DNA of 55,148 nucleotides, taken from Tepidiphilus sp. J10. Its GTDB lineage: Bacteria > Pseudomonadota > Gammaproteobacteria > Burkholderiales > Thiobacillaceae. The notes below the pieces were generated by a model. That model made no database searches, was not told the origin of the DNA, and saw only the letters and a program-made list of their open reading frames with translations. Positions 1 to 8,993 of this stretch are shown here, piece by piece (positions within the stretch are counted from its first letter, which is position 1; each line of letters begins with the position of its first letter). The translations under genes were made by a program, and so were the position numbers. The stretch covers positions 1 to 55,148 of the forward strand of contig CAMDHJ010000005.1 in NCBI GenBank assembly GCA_945897865.1, in the 5' to 3' direction.

Positions 1-66
1 TGGCAAAAGCGAGCGGGATTTCGTGCTATTTTAGCAGGCCGAATCCCTGAACCCTTTGCGCTCGCT

Positions 67-504
67 ATGGCTGAAGTTGTGAAATCCGTCCTTGTGCCGT
101 ATTCGGCGGAAGAGATGTTCGTGTTGGTCGATGGCGTTGAACGCTATCCGCAGTTTTTGCCCTGGTGCGGTGGCACTGAATTGCATTTTCGCGATGACGT
201 GACGACCGAAGCCACGATCCATATCCAGTACATGCAGGTGAAACAACATTTCACCACCCAGAACAGCAAGCGGCATCCGGAAGAAATGCGCATCCATCTG
301 AAAAGCGGCCCGTTTCGCAAGCTGGAAGGTTCCTGGCACTTCAAAAAGCTGTCGCCTGAAGCCTGCAAGATCGATTTCGTCATGCATTACGAGTTTTCCA
401 GCAGTCTGCTGGAAAAGGTGCTCGGCCCGGTCTTTGGCATGTTGACCAACAATATGGTGGATGCGTTTGTTCGCCGTGCAGAACAGGTTTACGGCGAAAG
501 ATGA
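67..504 (+). CDS. ratA: RatA/COQ10-type ubiquinone-binding START-like protein
   Basis: A 145-aa protein of the SRPBCC (START-like) fold, COQ10/RatA family. In bacteria the family is linked to ubiquinone binding and respiratory function; E. coli RatA was also described as a ribosome-association toxin. The family N-terminus is recognisable: 'YSAEEMFVLVDGVERYPQFL' covers the first helix and the conserved Y-P-x-F-L-P-W (residues 28-34), and 'GPFRKLEGSWHF' lies near residue 78. Length is normal. It overlaps the next gene by 4 nt (ATGA), so the two are probably translationally coupled, the usual ratA-ratB order of proteobacteria. Family assignment is firm; the exact cellular role is not settled by sequence. 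Confidence 0.93.
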   Translation: MAEVVKSVLVPYSAEEMFVLVDGVERYPQFLPWCGGTELHFRDDVTTEATIHIQYMQVKQHFTTQNSKRHPEEMRIHLKSGPFRKLEGSWHFKKLSPEACKIDFVMHYEFSSSLLEKVLGPVFGMLTNNMVDAFVRRAEQVYGER

Positions 505-821
505 GCGGGCCGATTCATATTGAAGTGGTTTACGCGCTGCGCGATCGGCAAAAGGTCGTTTCCGTGCAGTTGGCTGCTGGCGCTACGCTGCGCGACGCGG
601 TCGAACGCTCCGGCTTGCCGGCCGAGTTTCCGGAAATTGACTTGGCGGTGAACAAATTCGGTATCTGGAACAAGCTGGCCAAATTGGACGCGGCGCTGCG
701 CGACAAGGATCGCGTCGAAATCTACCGACCATTGCTCGCCGACCCGAAGGAAGTTCGCCGTCAGCGGGCTGCCGAAGGCAAAGTCATGAAAAAAGGCGGC
801 GGCGACGCGGAAGCGGCTTGA
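501..821 (+). CDS. RnfH-family ubiquitin-like protein (RatB)
   Basis: A 106-aa member of the RnfH/UPF0125 family with a beta-grasp, ubiquitin-like fold. 'IHIEVVYALRDRQ' near the N-terminus and 'VEIYRPLLADPKEVRRQRA' near residues 77-95 are hallmarks. Its start codon overlaps the ratA stop (ATGA), supporting co-expression with ratA. The biochemical role of RnfH is not established. The last 15 residues are Lys/Gly/Ala rich and probably disordered. No terminator is visible before the convergent small lipoprotein gene. Confidence 0.92.
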   Translation: MSGPIHIEVVYALRDRQKVVSVQLAAGATLRDAVERSGLPAEFPEIDLAVNKFGIWNKLAKLDAALRDKDRVEIYRPLLADPKEVRRQRAAEGKVMKKGGGDAEAA

Positions 822-872
822 TCTGAATTTTCGTTAGTGTTTGTGCCGGCGAGCCAACCCACTGCGGCCATT

Positions 873-1241
873 TTACTTTCGATCCGTTTTGCGCTCTGTG
901 CTTGGCAGCTTGAGTTGTTCCAAACCCAGTTTGGCCTGGCTGGAAGCGAATGTGGCCATTCTGATCACGCTGGCGCTATCTCCCAAAGCAGCTGATTCCC
1001 GTGCGGCCTGCAAGGCCGATTCGGCGGTGGTCCAAAGCGCAAATTTCGATCTGGCATCGCTGACATCGGTTTCGGCTTGAATCAGCAGGGCCTGAGCTTC
1101 CGGTGTGATGCTTGCGGCTGTCGTCTGGTTGGCAGGTTGTGTCGATTCGGTTGAAGCGCAGCCGGTCAGGCCGTATGCGCTCAAAAGGGTGATCAGGCCG
1201 CTGACAACGGTGAAAACGAACTTGGAACTGACGCCTGCCAT
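873..1241 (-). CDS. Small DUF4398-type lipoprotein
   Basis: A 122-aa predicted lipoprotein. Starting at the ATG at 1241 gives a hydrophobic signal peptide followed by a lipobox 'LTGC' with the acylated cysteine at residue 28. The mature part is alpha-helical and Ala-rich ('ALLIQAETDVSDARSK', 'AALGDSASVIRMATFASSQA'), resembling DUF4398 proteins, which often sit in the envelope beside OmpA-like partners. A longer reading from 1298 would put extra residues in front of a good signal peptide and was not used. Convergent with rnfH; divergent from guaB. DUF4398 is a probable, not certain, assignment; the function is unknown. Confidence 0.7.
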   Translation of the reverse strand: MAGVSSKFVFTVVSGLITLLSAYGLTGCASTESTQPANQTTAASITPEAQALLIQAETDVSDARSKFALWTTAESALQAARESAALGDSASVIRMATFASSQAKLGLEQLKLPSTERKTDRK

Positions 1242-1254
1242 TGGATATGGATGA

Positions 1255-2853
<1,599 letters not shown>

Positions 2854-2867
2854 TCTTCGTTCCATCG

Positions 2868-2906
2868 AGGAGGCGGGTTTAATCAACTCGGCCTCCTTTA
2901 TTTTTT
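2868..2906 (+). terminator. Hairpin plus T-run between guaB and guaA
   Basis: AGGAGGC (2868-2874) pairs with GCCTCCT (2891-2897). An inner GGGTT/AACTC pairing extends the stem, and a T-rich tract follows (2897-2906). The shape is that of a Rho-independent terminator 12 nt before the guaA ATG, so it may only partly terminate or may tune guaA relative to guaB. Confidence 0.65.
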
Positions 2907-2917
2907 GAGCCGCCGCC

Positions 2918-4480
2918 ATGCACGCCAAAATCCTCATCCTCGACTTCGGTTCCCAATACACCCAACTCATCGCTCGCCGCGTGCGCGAAGCCAACGTGTA
3001 CTGCGAATTGCATCCTTACGATGTTTCCGAACAGTTCATCCGTGATTTCGCCCCGGCTGGGGTGATTCTCTCCGGCGGGCCGTCGTCGGTGACCGAAGAT
3101 GACACGCCGCGTGCGCCGCAGGCTGTCTTTGAACTGGGTGTGCCGGTGCTGGGCATCTGTTATGGCATGCAGACCATGGCCGCGCAACTTGGCGGCAAGG
3201 TCGAAACCGCCAGCCATCACGAATATGGCTACGCCGAACTGCGTGCGCGCGGCCATTCCAGGTTGCTGGCCGATGTGCAGGATCGCGTCGATCCTGATGG
3301 AAAAGCCTGGATGGATGTCTGGATGAGCCACGGCGACCGCGTCGTCGAACTGCCGCCGGGTTTTAAGGTGATTTGCGACAACGCCTCATCGCCGGTCGCC
3401 GGAATGGCCGACGACGAACGCCGCTTCTACGGCGTGCAGTTTCACCCGGAAGTCACCCACACATTGCAGGGCAAAGCCATCATCGGCCGCTTTGTGCATG
3501 AACTGTGCGGTTGCGGCCAGGACTGGAATATGCCGGATTACATCGGCGAAGCTGTTGCCAAGATTCAGGCCACAGTTGGCAGCGACGAAGTTATCCTCGG
3601 CTTGTCCGGCGGCGTCGATTCATCGGTTGCGGCTGCGCTGATCCACAAGGCCATCGGCGACAAACTCACTTGCGTCTTCGTCGATACCGGGCTGCTGCGC
3701 TTGTATGAAGCCGAGCAGGTGATGGAAACCTTCGGCAAGAACCTCGGCGTCAAGGTCATCCACGTCGATGCTTCCGCCGAATTCATGGGCAAGCTGGCCG
3801 GTGTCACTGACCCGGAGAAGAAGCGCAAAATCATCGGCGGCGAATTCGTCGCGGTGTTCCAGGCTGAATCCGCCAAGCTGGAAAATGCCAAATGGCTGGC
3901 GCAAGGCACCATCTACCCGGACGTGATCGAATCCGCCGGTGCCAAATCCAAGAAAGCGCACGCGATCAAAAGCCATCACAACGTCGGCGGATTGCCCGAC
4001 GACATGCACCTGAAACTGCTGGAACCCCTGCGCGAACTGTTCAAGGACGAAGTGCGCGAGTTGGGCGTCGCCCTCGGCCTGCCGCACGACATGGTCTACC
4101 GCCACCCCTTCCCCGGTCCCGGCCTCGGTGTACGCATCCTGGGCGAAGTGAAACAGGAATACGCTGATCTGTTGCGTCGTGCAGATCACATTTTCATTGA
4201 AGAACTGCGCGCAAGTGGTTGGTATGAAAAGACTTCTCAGGCTTTTGCCGTGTTCCTACCGGTGAAAGCGGTCGGTGTAATGGGCGACGGAAGAACCTAC
4301 GATTACGTCATCGCACTTCGAGCGGTGCAGACCCAGGACTTCATGACCGCGCACTGGGCCGAATTGCCATATGCACTGCTGGGTAAAGTCTCCAATCGCA
4401 TCATCAACGAGATTCGCGGCATCAATCGAGTTACCTACGACATCACTGGAAAACCACCCGGCACCATCGAGTGGGAGTGA
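2918..4480 (+). CDS. guaA: GMP synthase (glutamine-hydrolysing)
   Basis: GuaA (520 aa) aminates XMP to GMP using ATP and glutamine-derived ammonia. The N-terminal class I amidotransferase shows the nucleophile Cys81 in 'GICYGMQ' and the His/Glu pair in 'GVQFHPEV'. The central ATP pyrophosphatase has the PP-loop 'LSGGVDSSV' near residue 229, and the C-terminal dimerisation domain ends in the typical '...GTIEWE'. Length is standard. It is second in guaBA and ends at a strong terminator. Confidence 0.97.
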   Translation: MHAKILILDFGSQYTQLIARRVREANVYCELHPYDVSEQFIRDFAPAGVILSGGPSSVTEDDTPRAPQAVFELGVPVLGICYGMQTMAAQLGGKVETASHHEYGYAELRARGHSRLLADVQDRVDPDGKAWMDVWMSHGDRVVELPPGFKVICDNASSPVAGMADDERRFYGVQFHPEVTHTLQGKAIIGRFVHELCGCGQDWNMPDYIGEAVAKIQATVGSDEVILGLSGGVDSSVAAALIHKAIGDKLTCVFVDTGLLRLYEAEQVMETFGKNLGVKVIHVDASAEFMGKLAGVTDPEKKRKIIGGEFVAVFQAESAKLENAKWLAQGTIYPDVIESAGAKSKKAHAIKSHHNVGGLPDDMHLKLLEPLRELFKDEVRELGVALGLPHDMVYRHPFPGPGLGVRILGEVKQEYADLLRRADHIFIEELRASGWYEKTSQAFAVFLPVKAVGVMGDGRTYDYVIALRAVQTQDFMTAHWAELPYALLGKVSNRIINEIRGINRVTYDITGKPPGTIEWE

Positions 4481-4513
4481 CCTGTTTAGTGTGAAGGTAT
4501 TGTTGACACATGT

Positions 4514-4549
4514 AATCAACACGGCCCTGTGGGGCCGTGTTGATTTGTA
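4514..4549 (+). terminator. Rho-independent terminator of guaA
   Basis: A perfect 14-bp stem (4514-4527 with 4532-4545) closes a four-base loop, 33 nt after the guaA stop, followed by a short T-rich tail. The GC-rich core GGCCC/GGGCC makes it a strong terminator. Confidence 0.85.
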
Positions 4550-4752
4550 TGTAGTGACAATGCGCAAGTGATCGAGGGTCAGTGCTGAATGGTGAACACG
4601 GCCGCCTTCGCGGCGGGATTCGACCAGACGGTAGCTGTGGTAGGCCTCGCCTGAGGCTGCGCGGCGGGTGGTTACGCGGCGGATGTACACCCCACGGGGA
4701 TAACTCAGGTCAAGGGGGGGATTTGCCACCGCGATAATTTTATGTCACTACA
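4550..4752. repeat. 10-bp inverted repeats flanking an IS fragment
   Basis: TGTAGTGACA (4550-4559) and its exact reverse complement TGTCACTACA (4743-4752) bracket about 183 bp that includes the IS1634-like transposase fragment. This could be the shrunken end structure of a mobile element. No matching target-site duplication is visible in the flanks, so the boundary assignment is tentative. Confidence 0.35.
4580..4690 (-). pseudogene. 5' fragment of an IS1634-family transposase
   Basis: On the minus strand a GTG at 4690 begins 'VYIRRVTTRRAASGEAYHSY', followed by 'RLVESRREGGRV'. This is the characteristic N-terminus of IS1634/IS4-group transposases, where the family usually reads (M)YIRRVTTRRTASGE followed by YRLVE(T/S)RREGG. 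Recognisable similarity ends after about 37 residues; the reading frame then runs into the guaA terminator. The catalytic DDE domain is absent, so this is a relic. Recognition is from memory of the family. Confidence 0.55.
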
Positions 4753-4875
4753 ATTCGTAATCAGCCAAAAATCAACGGTTTTACTGGGCTGGCGGGGTGT
4801 CAATGAGGGGAAAACAGGAAAATCGGCGCGAATCTTGTTAAAGATGGGTTAACTTAAAAAACGCAGTTGACCAGA

Positions 4876-4893
4876 TGTAGGTGCGAATTTGCG
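4876..4893 (+). repeat. REP-like half site
   Basis: TGTAGGTGCGAATTTGCG resembles one arm of the palindrome at 41231-41258 (TGTAGGCGCG...CGCACCTACA). The matching arm is missing here. It suggests a dispersed extragenic palindrome family in this genome; two sites in one window are weak evidence. Confidence 0.4.
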
Positions 4894-5053
4894 AAAACGA
4901 ACCCAAGGCACCGGACCATGCGCCACTTTACATTGACATCACGCTGGTTTGATGTAAATGCAGCTGAAGCTGCACCGATTTCTTCATCGCGCACCGGGTG
5001 TGGGACGGCAAGAGTTGAAGCAGGCAAGGAGCCGGCAGGCCCCCTTGGCTGCG

Positions 5054-6172
5054 TTACAGGTGCGGCTCAATCATCCGCCGCAGCCATTCGTGGAAGTGCA
5101 CCATGCCGTCTTCCATCGGCGATTGATACGGACCAGCCTGGCTGAGGCCCTGCTCGTACAGCGCCTTGCGGCCCTTCTGCATGCTGTTGCAGATATCGTC
5201 ATCTTCGACTGCTGTCTCGCGATAGGCGGCTTGTTCCGCTTCGACGAACTCGCGCTCGAACAGCGCGATGTCTTCCGGGTAATAGAACTCCACCACATTG
5301 AGGCAGGAATCGACGCTGGTTGGAATGATGTTGCTGACCACCAGCGTATGCGGATACCACTCCACCATCAGCGCCGGGTAATAGGTCAGCCAGATTGCAC
5401 CATGTGCCGGATCCTTGCCGTCGCGATAGCGTTTCACCTGCTGGTGCCAGCGGTTGTAGACCGCGCTGCCAGGGGTGGCGAGATGATCTTGCACGCCGAC
5501 GGTCTGCACCGAATACATCTCGCCGTATTCCCATTTCAGTTCGTCGCAGTTGACGAAATTGCCCAGGCCGGGGTGGTAGGGCACGACGTGGTAGTCCTCC
5601 AGATAGACCTCGATGAAGGTCTTCCAGTTGAACTTGTATTCCGTGATCTGGGTGCTTTCGTAGACAAAACCAGTGAAGTCCATGTCGGCGGTGACACCGA
5701 GTTTGGACAGATCAGTATGTATGTCGCGCGGGCCGGCGAAGAGCAGTCCGTTCCAGTTGGATAGCGGTGTCTTGTTCAGGTGCAGACAGGGATTGTTGGG
5801 GAAATGCGGCGCGCCGACGAGCTGGCCCTGCGTGTCGTAGGTCCAGCGGTGAAACGGGCAGACGATGTGCTGCGCATTATTTTGCGTGCTTCCGCGTCCC
5901 TGCAACATCTGCGCCTGGCGATGTCGACACACGTTGGACAACAGTTCAATGCCGTGGGCATTGTTGACCAGCATCTTGCCACCGCCATGCAGCCAGTCGA
6001 GCACGTTGAAATCGCCTGCATTCGGCGTCATCAATTCGTGGCCAACGTAGTTGGCACCACGCTTGAATAGCAGTTCCTGTTCCAGCGCGTAGATCTTGGG
6101 GTCGAAATACCAGTCGATGGACAGGGCCGTGCTGGTTTGGGTGAGAAGAGACGAGGCCGTCGGGTGAGACAT
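5054..6172 (-). CDS. Rieske aromatic-ring-hydroxylating oxygenase, alpha-type subunit
   Basis: A 372-aa oxygenase component of the Rieske non-heme iron family. The Rieske [2Fe-2S] ligands are Cys82 and His84 ('CRH') and Cys105 and His108 ('CPFH'). The mononuclear iron site is seen in 'EDYHVVPYHPGL' (His195, His200), with Asp193 as the likely electron bridge. The start at 6172 is chosen because AGGGGG lies 7 nt upstream; the ATG at 6178 is too close to it. No ferredoxin, reductase or beta subunit is adjacent, so electron donors must be encoded elsewhere. Substrate cannot be read from sequence; choline/carnitine-type or sterol-type oxygenases are possible relatives. Confidence 0.88.
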   Translation of the reverse strand: MSHPTASSLLTQTSTALSIDWYFDPKIYALEQELLFKRGANYVGHELMTPNAGDFNVLDWLHGGGKMLVNNAHGIELLSNVCRHRQAQMLQGRGSTQNNAQHIVCPFHRWTYDTQGQLVGAPHFPNNPCLHLNKTPLSNWNGLLFAGPRDIHTDLSKLGVTADMDFTGFVYESTQITEYKFNWKTFIEVYLEDYHVVPYHPGLGNFVNCDELKWEYGEMYSVQTVGVQDHLATPGSAVYNRWHQQVKRYRDGKDPAHGAIWLTYYPALMVEWYPHTLVVSNIIPTSVDSCLNVVEFYYPEDIALFEREFVEAEQAAYRETAVEDDDICNSMQKGRKALYEQGLSQAGPYQSPMEDGMVHFHEWLRRMIEPHL

Positions 6173-6231
6173 GCCCATTCCCCCTAAAACAATGAAATAT
6201 ATAAGAAATAAAACTGCAAAATGGGGCGCGA

Positions 6232-7086
6232 TTATGCCCGCCCGGGAATCCTGGGGCAAGAATGATTGGCGATATGCGTGTCCGAGTTTGCCGGATTTTT
6301 GCCGCGATCGAGTATCGCCAATTCAGCTGCGCTGAAACCTGCCGCCAGACGTGCTTTTTCGTTGAATGGTTGGCGTGGCCAAGGCACGCCTGGCGAGGCA
6401 AGTAATGTTTGAAAGGCAATCTCAGATTGTAGTCCGCGTTGAGCGCATAAGTAGCGAAACCAGCGATCGCCAGCGGCGACATGAACAATTTCGTCGAGCA
6501 GGATGATGTCCAGAATGTCGGCCCCTGCGGTGTCGCCGTAACCGCGCAATTTGCGCTGGATATCCGGTGTCACGTCGAGTCCGCGCGCCTCCAATAAACG
6601 CGGTACCAGCGCCATGCGGGCAAGCGGATCATGCGCGGTTCTCTCGGCCATTTCCCAAAGGCCGGCATGCGCGGGGAAGTCGCCATAATCTTTGCCAAGA
6701 CTGCGCAAGTGGTCGCGTAGCAAGCTGAAGTGATAAGCCTCTTCGGCCGCAACCTGCAACCAGTCGGCATAGAAATCAATCGGCAGACCAGGAAAGCGCT
6801 GCACTGCATCCAGAGCCAGATTGATTGCGTTGAACTCGATATGCGCGAGGGCATGAATCAACGCGGCATGATTTTCAGGGCCATTGAGTTGGCGTCGCGG
6901 CATGCTGTTGGCCGGGGCAAGAAGCGGGCGGTCAGGGATGCCGGCAAGATCAATTGGCGTCTCGAAGTCGGTGCCGGCATCCAGTTCATTCGCCTGCCAC
7001 TGTCCCCAAAGCCAGGTTGCCCCGATTTGTTTTGCGGTGCAATCCGATTCGGCCAGAATTTGGCGTACAGCACGGTAGAGATTCAT
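6232..7086 (-). CDS. DUF455 ferritin-like protein
   Basis: A 284-aa protein of the DUF455 (COG2833) family, helical and ferritin-like. Candidate metal-ligand segments are 'ALAHIEFNAI', 'EEAYHF' and 'DEIVHVAAGDRWF', which supply spaced Glu/His residues typical of a diiron four-helix bundle. The function of the family is not established. It overlaps the downstream end of the VanZ-like gene by 4 nt (ATGA), so it is translated from the same message. It precedes the Rieske gene by 59 nt on the same strand. Confidence 0.85.
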   Translation of the reverse strand: MNLYRAVRQILAESDCTAKQIGATWLWGQWQANELDAGTDFETPIDLAGIPDRPLLAPANSMPRRQLNGPENHAALIHALAHIEFNAINLALDAVQRFPGLPIDFYADWLQVAAEEAYHFSLLRDHLRSLGKDYGDFPAHAGLWEMAERTAHDPLARMALVPRLLEARGLDVTPDIQRKLRGYGDTAGADILDIILLDEIVHVAAGDRWFRYLCAQRGLQSEIAFQTLLASPGVPWPRQPFNEKARLAAGFSAAELAILDRGKNPANSDTHIANHSCPRIPGRA

Positions 7087-7457
7087 GCTGGTTTTGATGG
7101 TGCAAGTCTGCGGTTGCTCCAGACCAACCCAAAACGCGCGATAAACCAGCCGATGCCGACACCGACAGTATTCGCAGCCATGTCGAAAATGTCGGCTTGT
7201 CGATATCCGGTGAAGCTCTGCAGGATTTCCAACGAGAGTCCCATCAGTACAAACAGCAATGCCAGCCTGTATGCATTTCGATCAATCTGATGCCACCAGC
7301 CCATCAAGATTGCATACGCCGCGAAGTGCCCGATCTTGTCGCTGAAGCGGACTGGGGCGGGCTGAGTATCTGAGTTCAAGGATAAATAAATCACGCCAAT
7401 CACCAGAATCCAACCCAGCATGATCCAGATACGACGGGCGAGAACCGGGGCGTGCAT
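7083..7457 (-). CDS. VanZ-like small membrane protein
   Basis: A 124-aa integral membrane protein with about four hydrophobic segments (near residues 10-27, 41-54, 60-75 and 88-107). It shows the VanZ-family pattern 'DKIGHFAAYAILMGW' and 'SLEILQSFTGYRQADIFDMA'. The start at 7457 (MHAPVLARR) lies 10 nt beyond the nitroreductase stop. VanZ homologues influence glycopeptide sensitivity in some Gram-positives, but in proteobacteria their role is unknown. It sits in a compact minus-strand operon between nitroreductase and DUF455 genes. Confidence 0.8.
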   Translation of the reverse strand: MHAPVLARRIWIMLGWILVIGVIYLSLNSDTQPAPVRFSDKIGHFAAYAILMGWWHQIDRNAYRLALLFVLMGLSLEILQSFTGYRQADIFDMAANTVGVGIGWFIARFGLVWSNRRLAPSKPA

Positions 7458-7467
7458 GGACTTGATT

Positions 7468-8076
7468 TCAGCGGAACTCGACGAGTTCCTGCATCGGAAG
7501 ACGCAGTTTCTCGCCAGGTTCCTGCGCGCGGTAACCAAACGTCAGGATCAAAGAGGGATGATGGTAATCCGGGTCAATTTGCAGAATGCGAATCACGCTG
7601 GATGGATCGAAGCCGCCAATTGCGCAGGAGTCGATATCAATGGCTGCGGCGGCGGTCATCATGTTGGCGGCCGCAATATGACATTGGTTGTCGCTCCAGG
7701 CTTTGACATCGGTCGCGGCATGGAAATTGCGGTAATTTTTCAATGCGGCATCCAACGCATCACCAGGGTATTCTCGGCCCATCAGGCGCTGCAGGTAGTC
7801 GGAGTCCGGGTGCAATTCAGCCAATTTGGCGAGTATTACCACCACCGCGCTGGCTGTGCCGACCTGCGGTTGCTGAAAACATGCGTCCTGTACCGCCAAT
7901 TTCGCTGCACTGTCAGTGAAGACCACAAACTTCCATTGCTCAAGACCAAAAGAAGAAGGTGAAAGCCGGCCAGCTTCAAGAATAAAATTCAAATCATCAG
8001 GTGCCAGCAAGCGATCAGCCTGGAATAAATGACAGGCGTGGCGACGACGAAAAATGTCGAGTAATTTTGATTTCAT
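7468..8076 (-). CDS. Nitroreductase-family FMN oxidoreductase
   Basis: A 202-aa NAD(P)H-dependent flavin oxidoreductase of the nitroreductase superfamily (NfsB/YfkO-like). The FMN phosphate-binding 'RRRHACHLF' is near residue 10. 'RLSPSSFGLEQWKFVV' is the family's S-P-S-(S)-x-x-x-x-P/E-W segment, and 'IDSCAIGGFDP' corresponds to the late flavin/dimer segment. It is the first gene of the minus-strand run nitroreductase-vanZ-DUF455. Substrate is unknown; family members reduce quinones, flavins or nitro compounds. Confidence 0.88.
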   Translation of the reverse strand: MKSKLLDIFRRRHACHLFQADRLLAPDDLNFILEAGRLSPSSFGLEQWKFVVFTDSAAKLAVQDACFQQPQVGTASAVVVILAKLAELHPDSDYLQRLMGREYPGDALDAALKNYRNFHAATDVKAWSDNQCHIAAANMMTAAAAIDIDSCAIGGFDPSSVIRILQIDPDYHHPSLILTFGYRAQEPGEKLRLPMQELVEFR

Positions 8077-8145
8077 GTAAAGGCACCTTGTTCAAGCTGA
8101 ACATTCTAGCGCAGGCATCTAGCCTTGCATTCCAAGCTAGACTAG

Positions 8146-8308
8146 GAGTCTGTCGGACTTTGGTCGTCGATAGCAAAAATCCACCTCGCCGAAGCCATTT
8201 TTTTCGATTTCGCCGCCGCATGGTTGTTACATGCGGCTAGAAACCGGCAAAAAAGGGGCCGGATCGGTCGATTTGCAGCCGACGATTCCAAAGTCCGACT
8301 GGCTACTC
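8146..8308. mobile_element. MITE-like element with imperfect terminal inverted repeats
   Basis: The left end reads GAGTCTGTCGGACTTTGG (8146-8163) and the right end contains CCAAAGTCCGAC (8288-8299). The core GTCGGACTTTGG is a perfect 12-bp inverted repeat, and the similarity continues imperfectly on both sides (GAGT/ACTC outside, TCGTC/GACGA inside). The 163-bp interior encodes no transposase but holds an 8-bp hairpin GCCGCATG/CATGCGGC (8215-8237). The end sequence resembles insertion-sequence termini common in betaproteobacteria; the parent family (perhaps IS1182- or IS5-like) is a guess. Confidence 0.55.
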
Positions 8309-8352
8309 GGACTGTTTTCCTTACTGACGGGCGTATTTAGACCCTCCCCCAC

Positions 8353-8772
8353 ATGCGGCTCCCCACCCCAAAATTCAAGGTTCTACTCTATGGTTCCGAC
8401 CTGCCGCCAGGCGGGATCAAAGCACAGGCGCATTTTGAAGGGGCTATTCTCGTTGTTCAGGGTAAAGGTCATTGGTTCACCATTCAGGGGGATCGCCTTT
8501 TCCTCAAGACCGGTGGTTACGATGGCCGGCAATGGCTGGTTTGTTGGGCTGCACACTCTGGACAGATTTCCATGATCTTGAAAGGTAGTGATGCGGTAGA
8601 AGTCTTTATCAAGTTGGCGCCCGCAGAGATTGCTGAGAAATTGAAGTTGGTGTACAGAGCTCGTTCCGGGAAATCCAAATTCGGCCGATTCGGCTGGGGT
8701 GTGTTGATTACCCTGCTTGTTGTGTTAATTGTGATGGCTTTGGGCGTACTTCAGAATCTGGTGGATACATAA
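8353..8772 (+). CDS. Hypothetical C-tail-anchored membrane protein
   Basis: A 139-aa protein with an N-terminal beta-rich domain of about 95 residues and one strong C-terminal transmembrane segment (about residues 116-133, 'LITLLVVLIVMALGVL'). The first half, with '...GAILVVQGKGHWFTIQGDRL', recalls the small domain found before the membrane segment and protease domain of some betaproteobacterial M48 peptidases. Here no protease domain follows, so it may be a remnant or a free-standing domain. There is no convincing ribosome-binding site before the ATG, and the gene starts 45 nt after the MITE-like element, so insertion may have removed its original 5' end. Function unknown. Confidence 0.55.
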   Translation: MRLPTPKFKVLLYGSDLPPGGIKAQAHFEGAILVVQGKGHWFTIQGDRLFLKTGGYDGRQWLVCWAAHSGQISMILKGSDAVEVFIKLAPAEIAEKLKLVYRARSGKSKFGRFGWGVLITLLVVLIVMALGVLQNLVDT

Positions 8773-8993
8773 GCTCCGCAAGCCGATGAGCCAGACGTGG
8801 CAAGTCATTGGCAACCAACCTTTGGTCGCAGCTATATTCAATAGAATTCAGCCTGAATCAGGCGGTAATCAGTGGGTTTGTGCGTTACGACACAGAGAAG
8901 CAGGGCCTCTGGCGATATACTTTCCGAGCACAAATTCTGTGGGCGAGGGTATGTACATGCTTCAAATCCGGCAACCAGGGGAGGGCACAATTT

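Larger units (their letters stand above)
4481..5053. other. Gene-free stretch with terminator, IS fragment and REP half
   Basis: No intact gene is supported between guaA and the convergent Rieske oxygenase gene. The stretch holds the guaA terminator, a short piece of an IS1634-type transposase on the minus strand (4580-4690), a 10-bp inverted repeat flanking that piece, an A/T-rich section (4735-4865), and a REP-like half site near 4876. From about 4900 to 5053 I see only small palindromes (for example GCAGCT-GA-AGCTGC at 4962-4975) and no recognisable gene. Confidence 0.6.

Noticed and set aside
4481-5053. tRNA or small RNA gene in the largest gap
   Set aside because: No cloverleaf or T-loop consensus was seen; the structure there is explained by the terminator and repeat remnants.
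4958-5764. 268-codon plus-strand open frame
   Set aside because: It lies opposite the Rieske gene, whose metal-binding motifs define the real strand.
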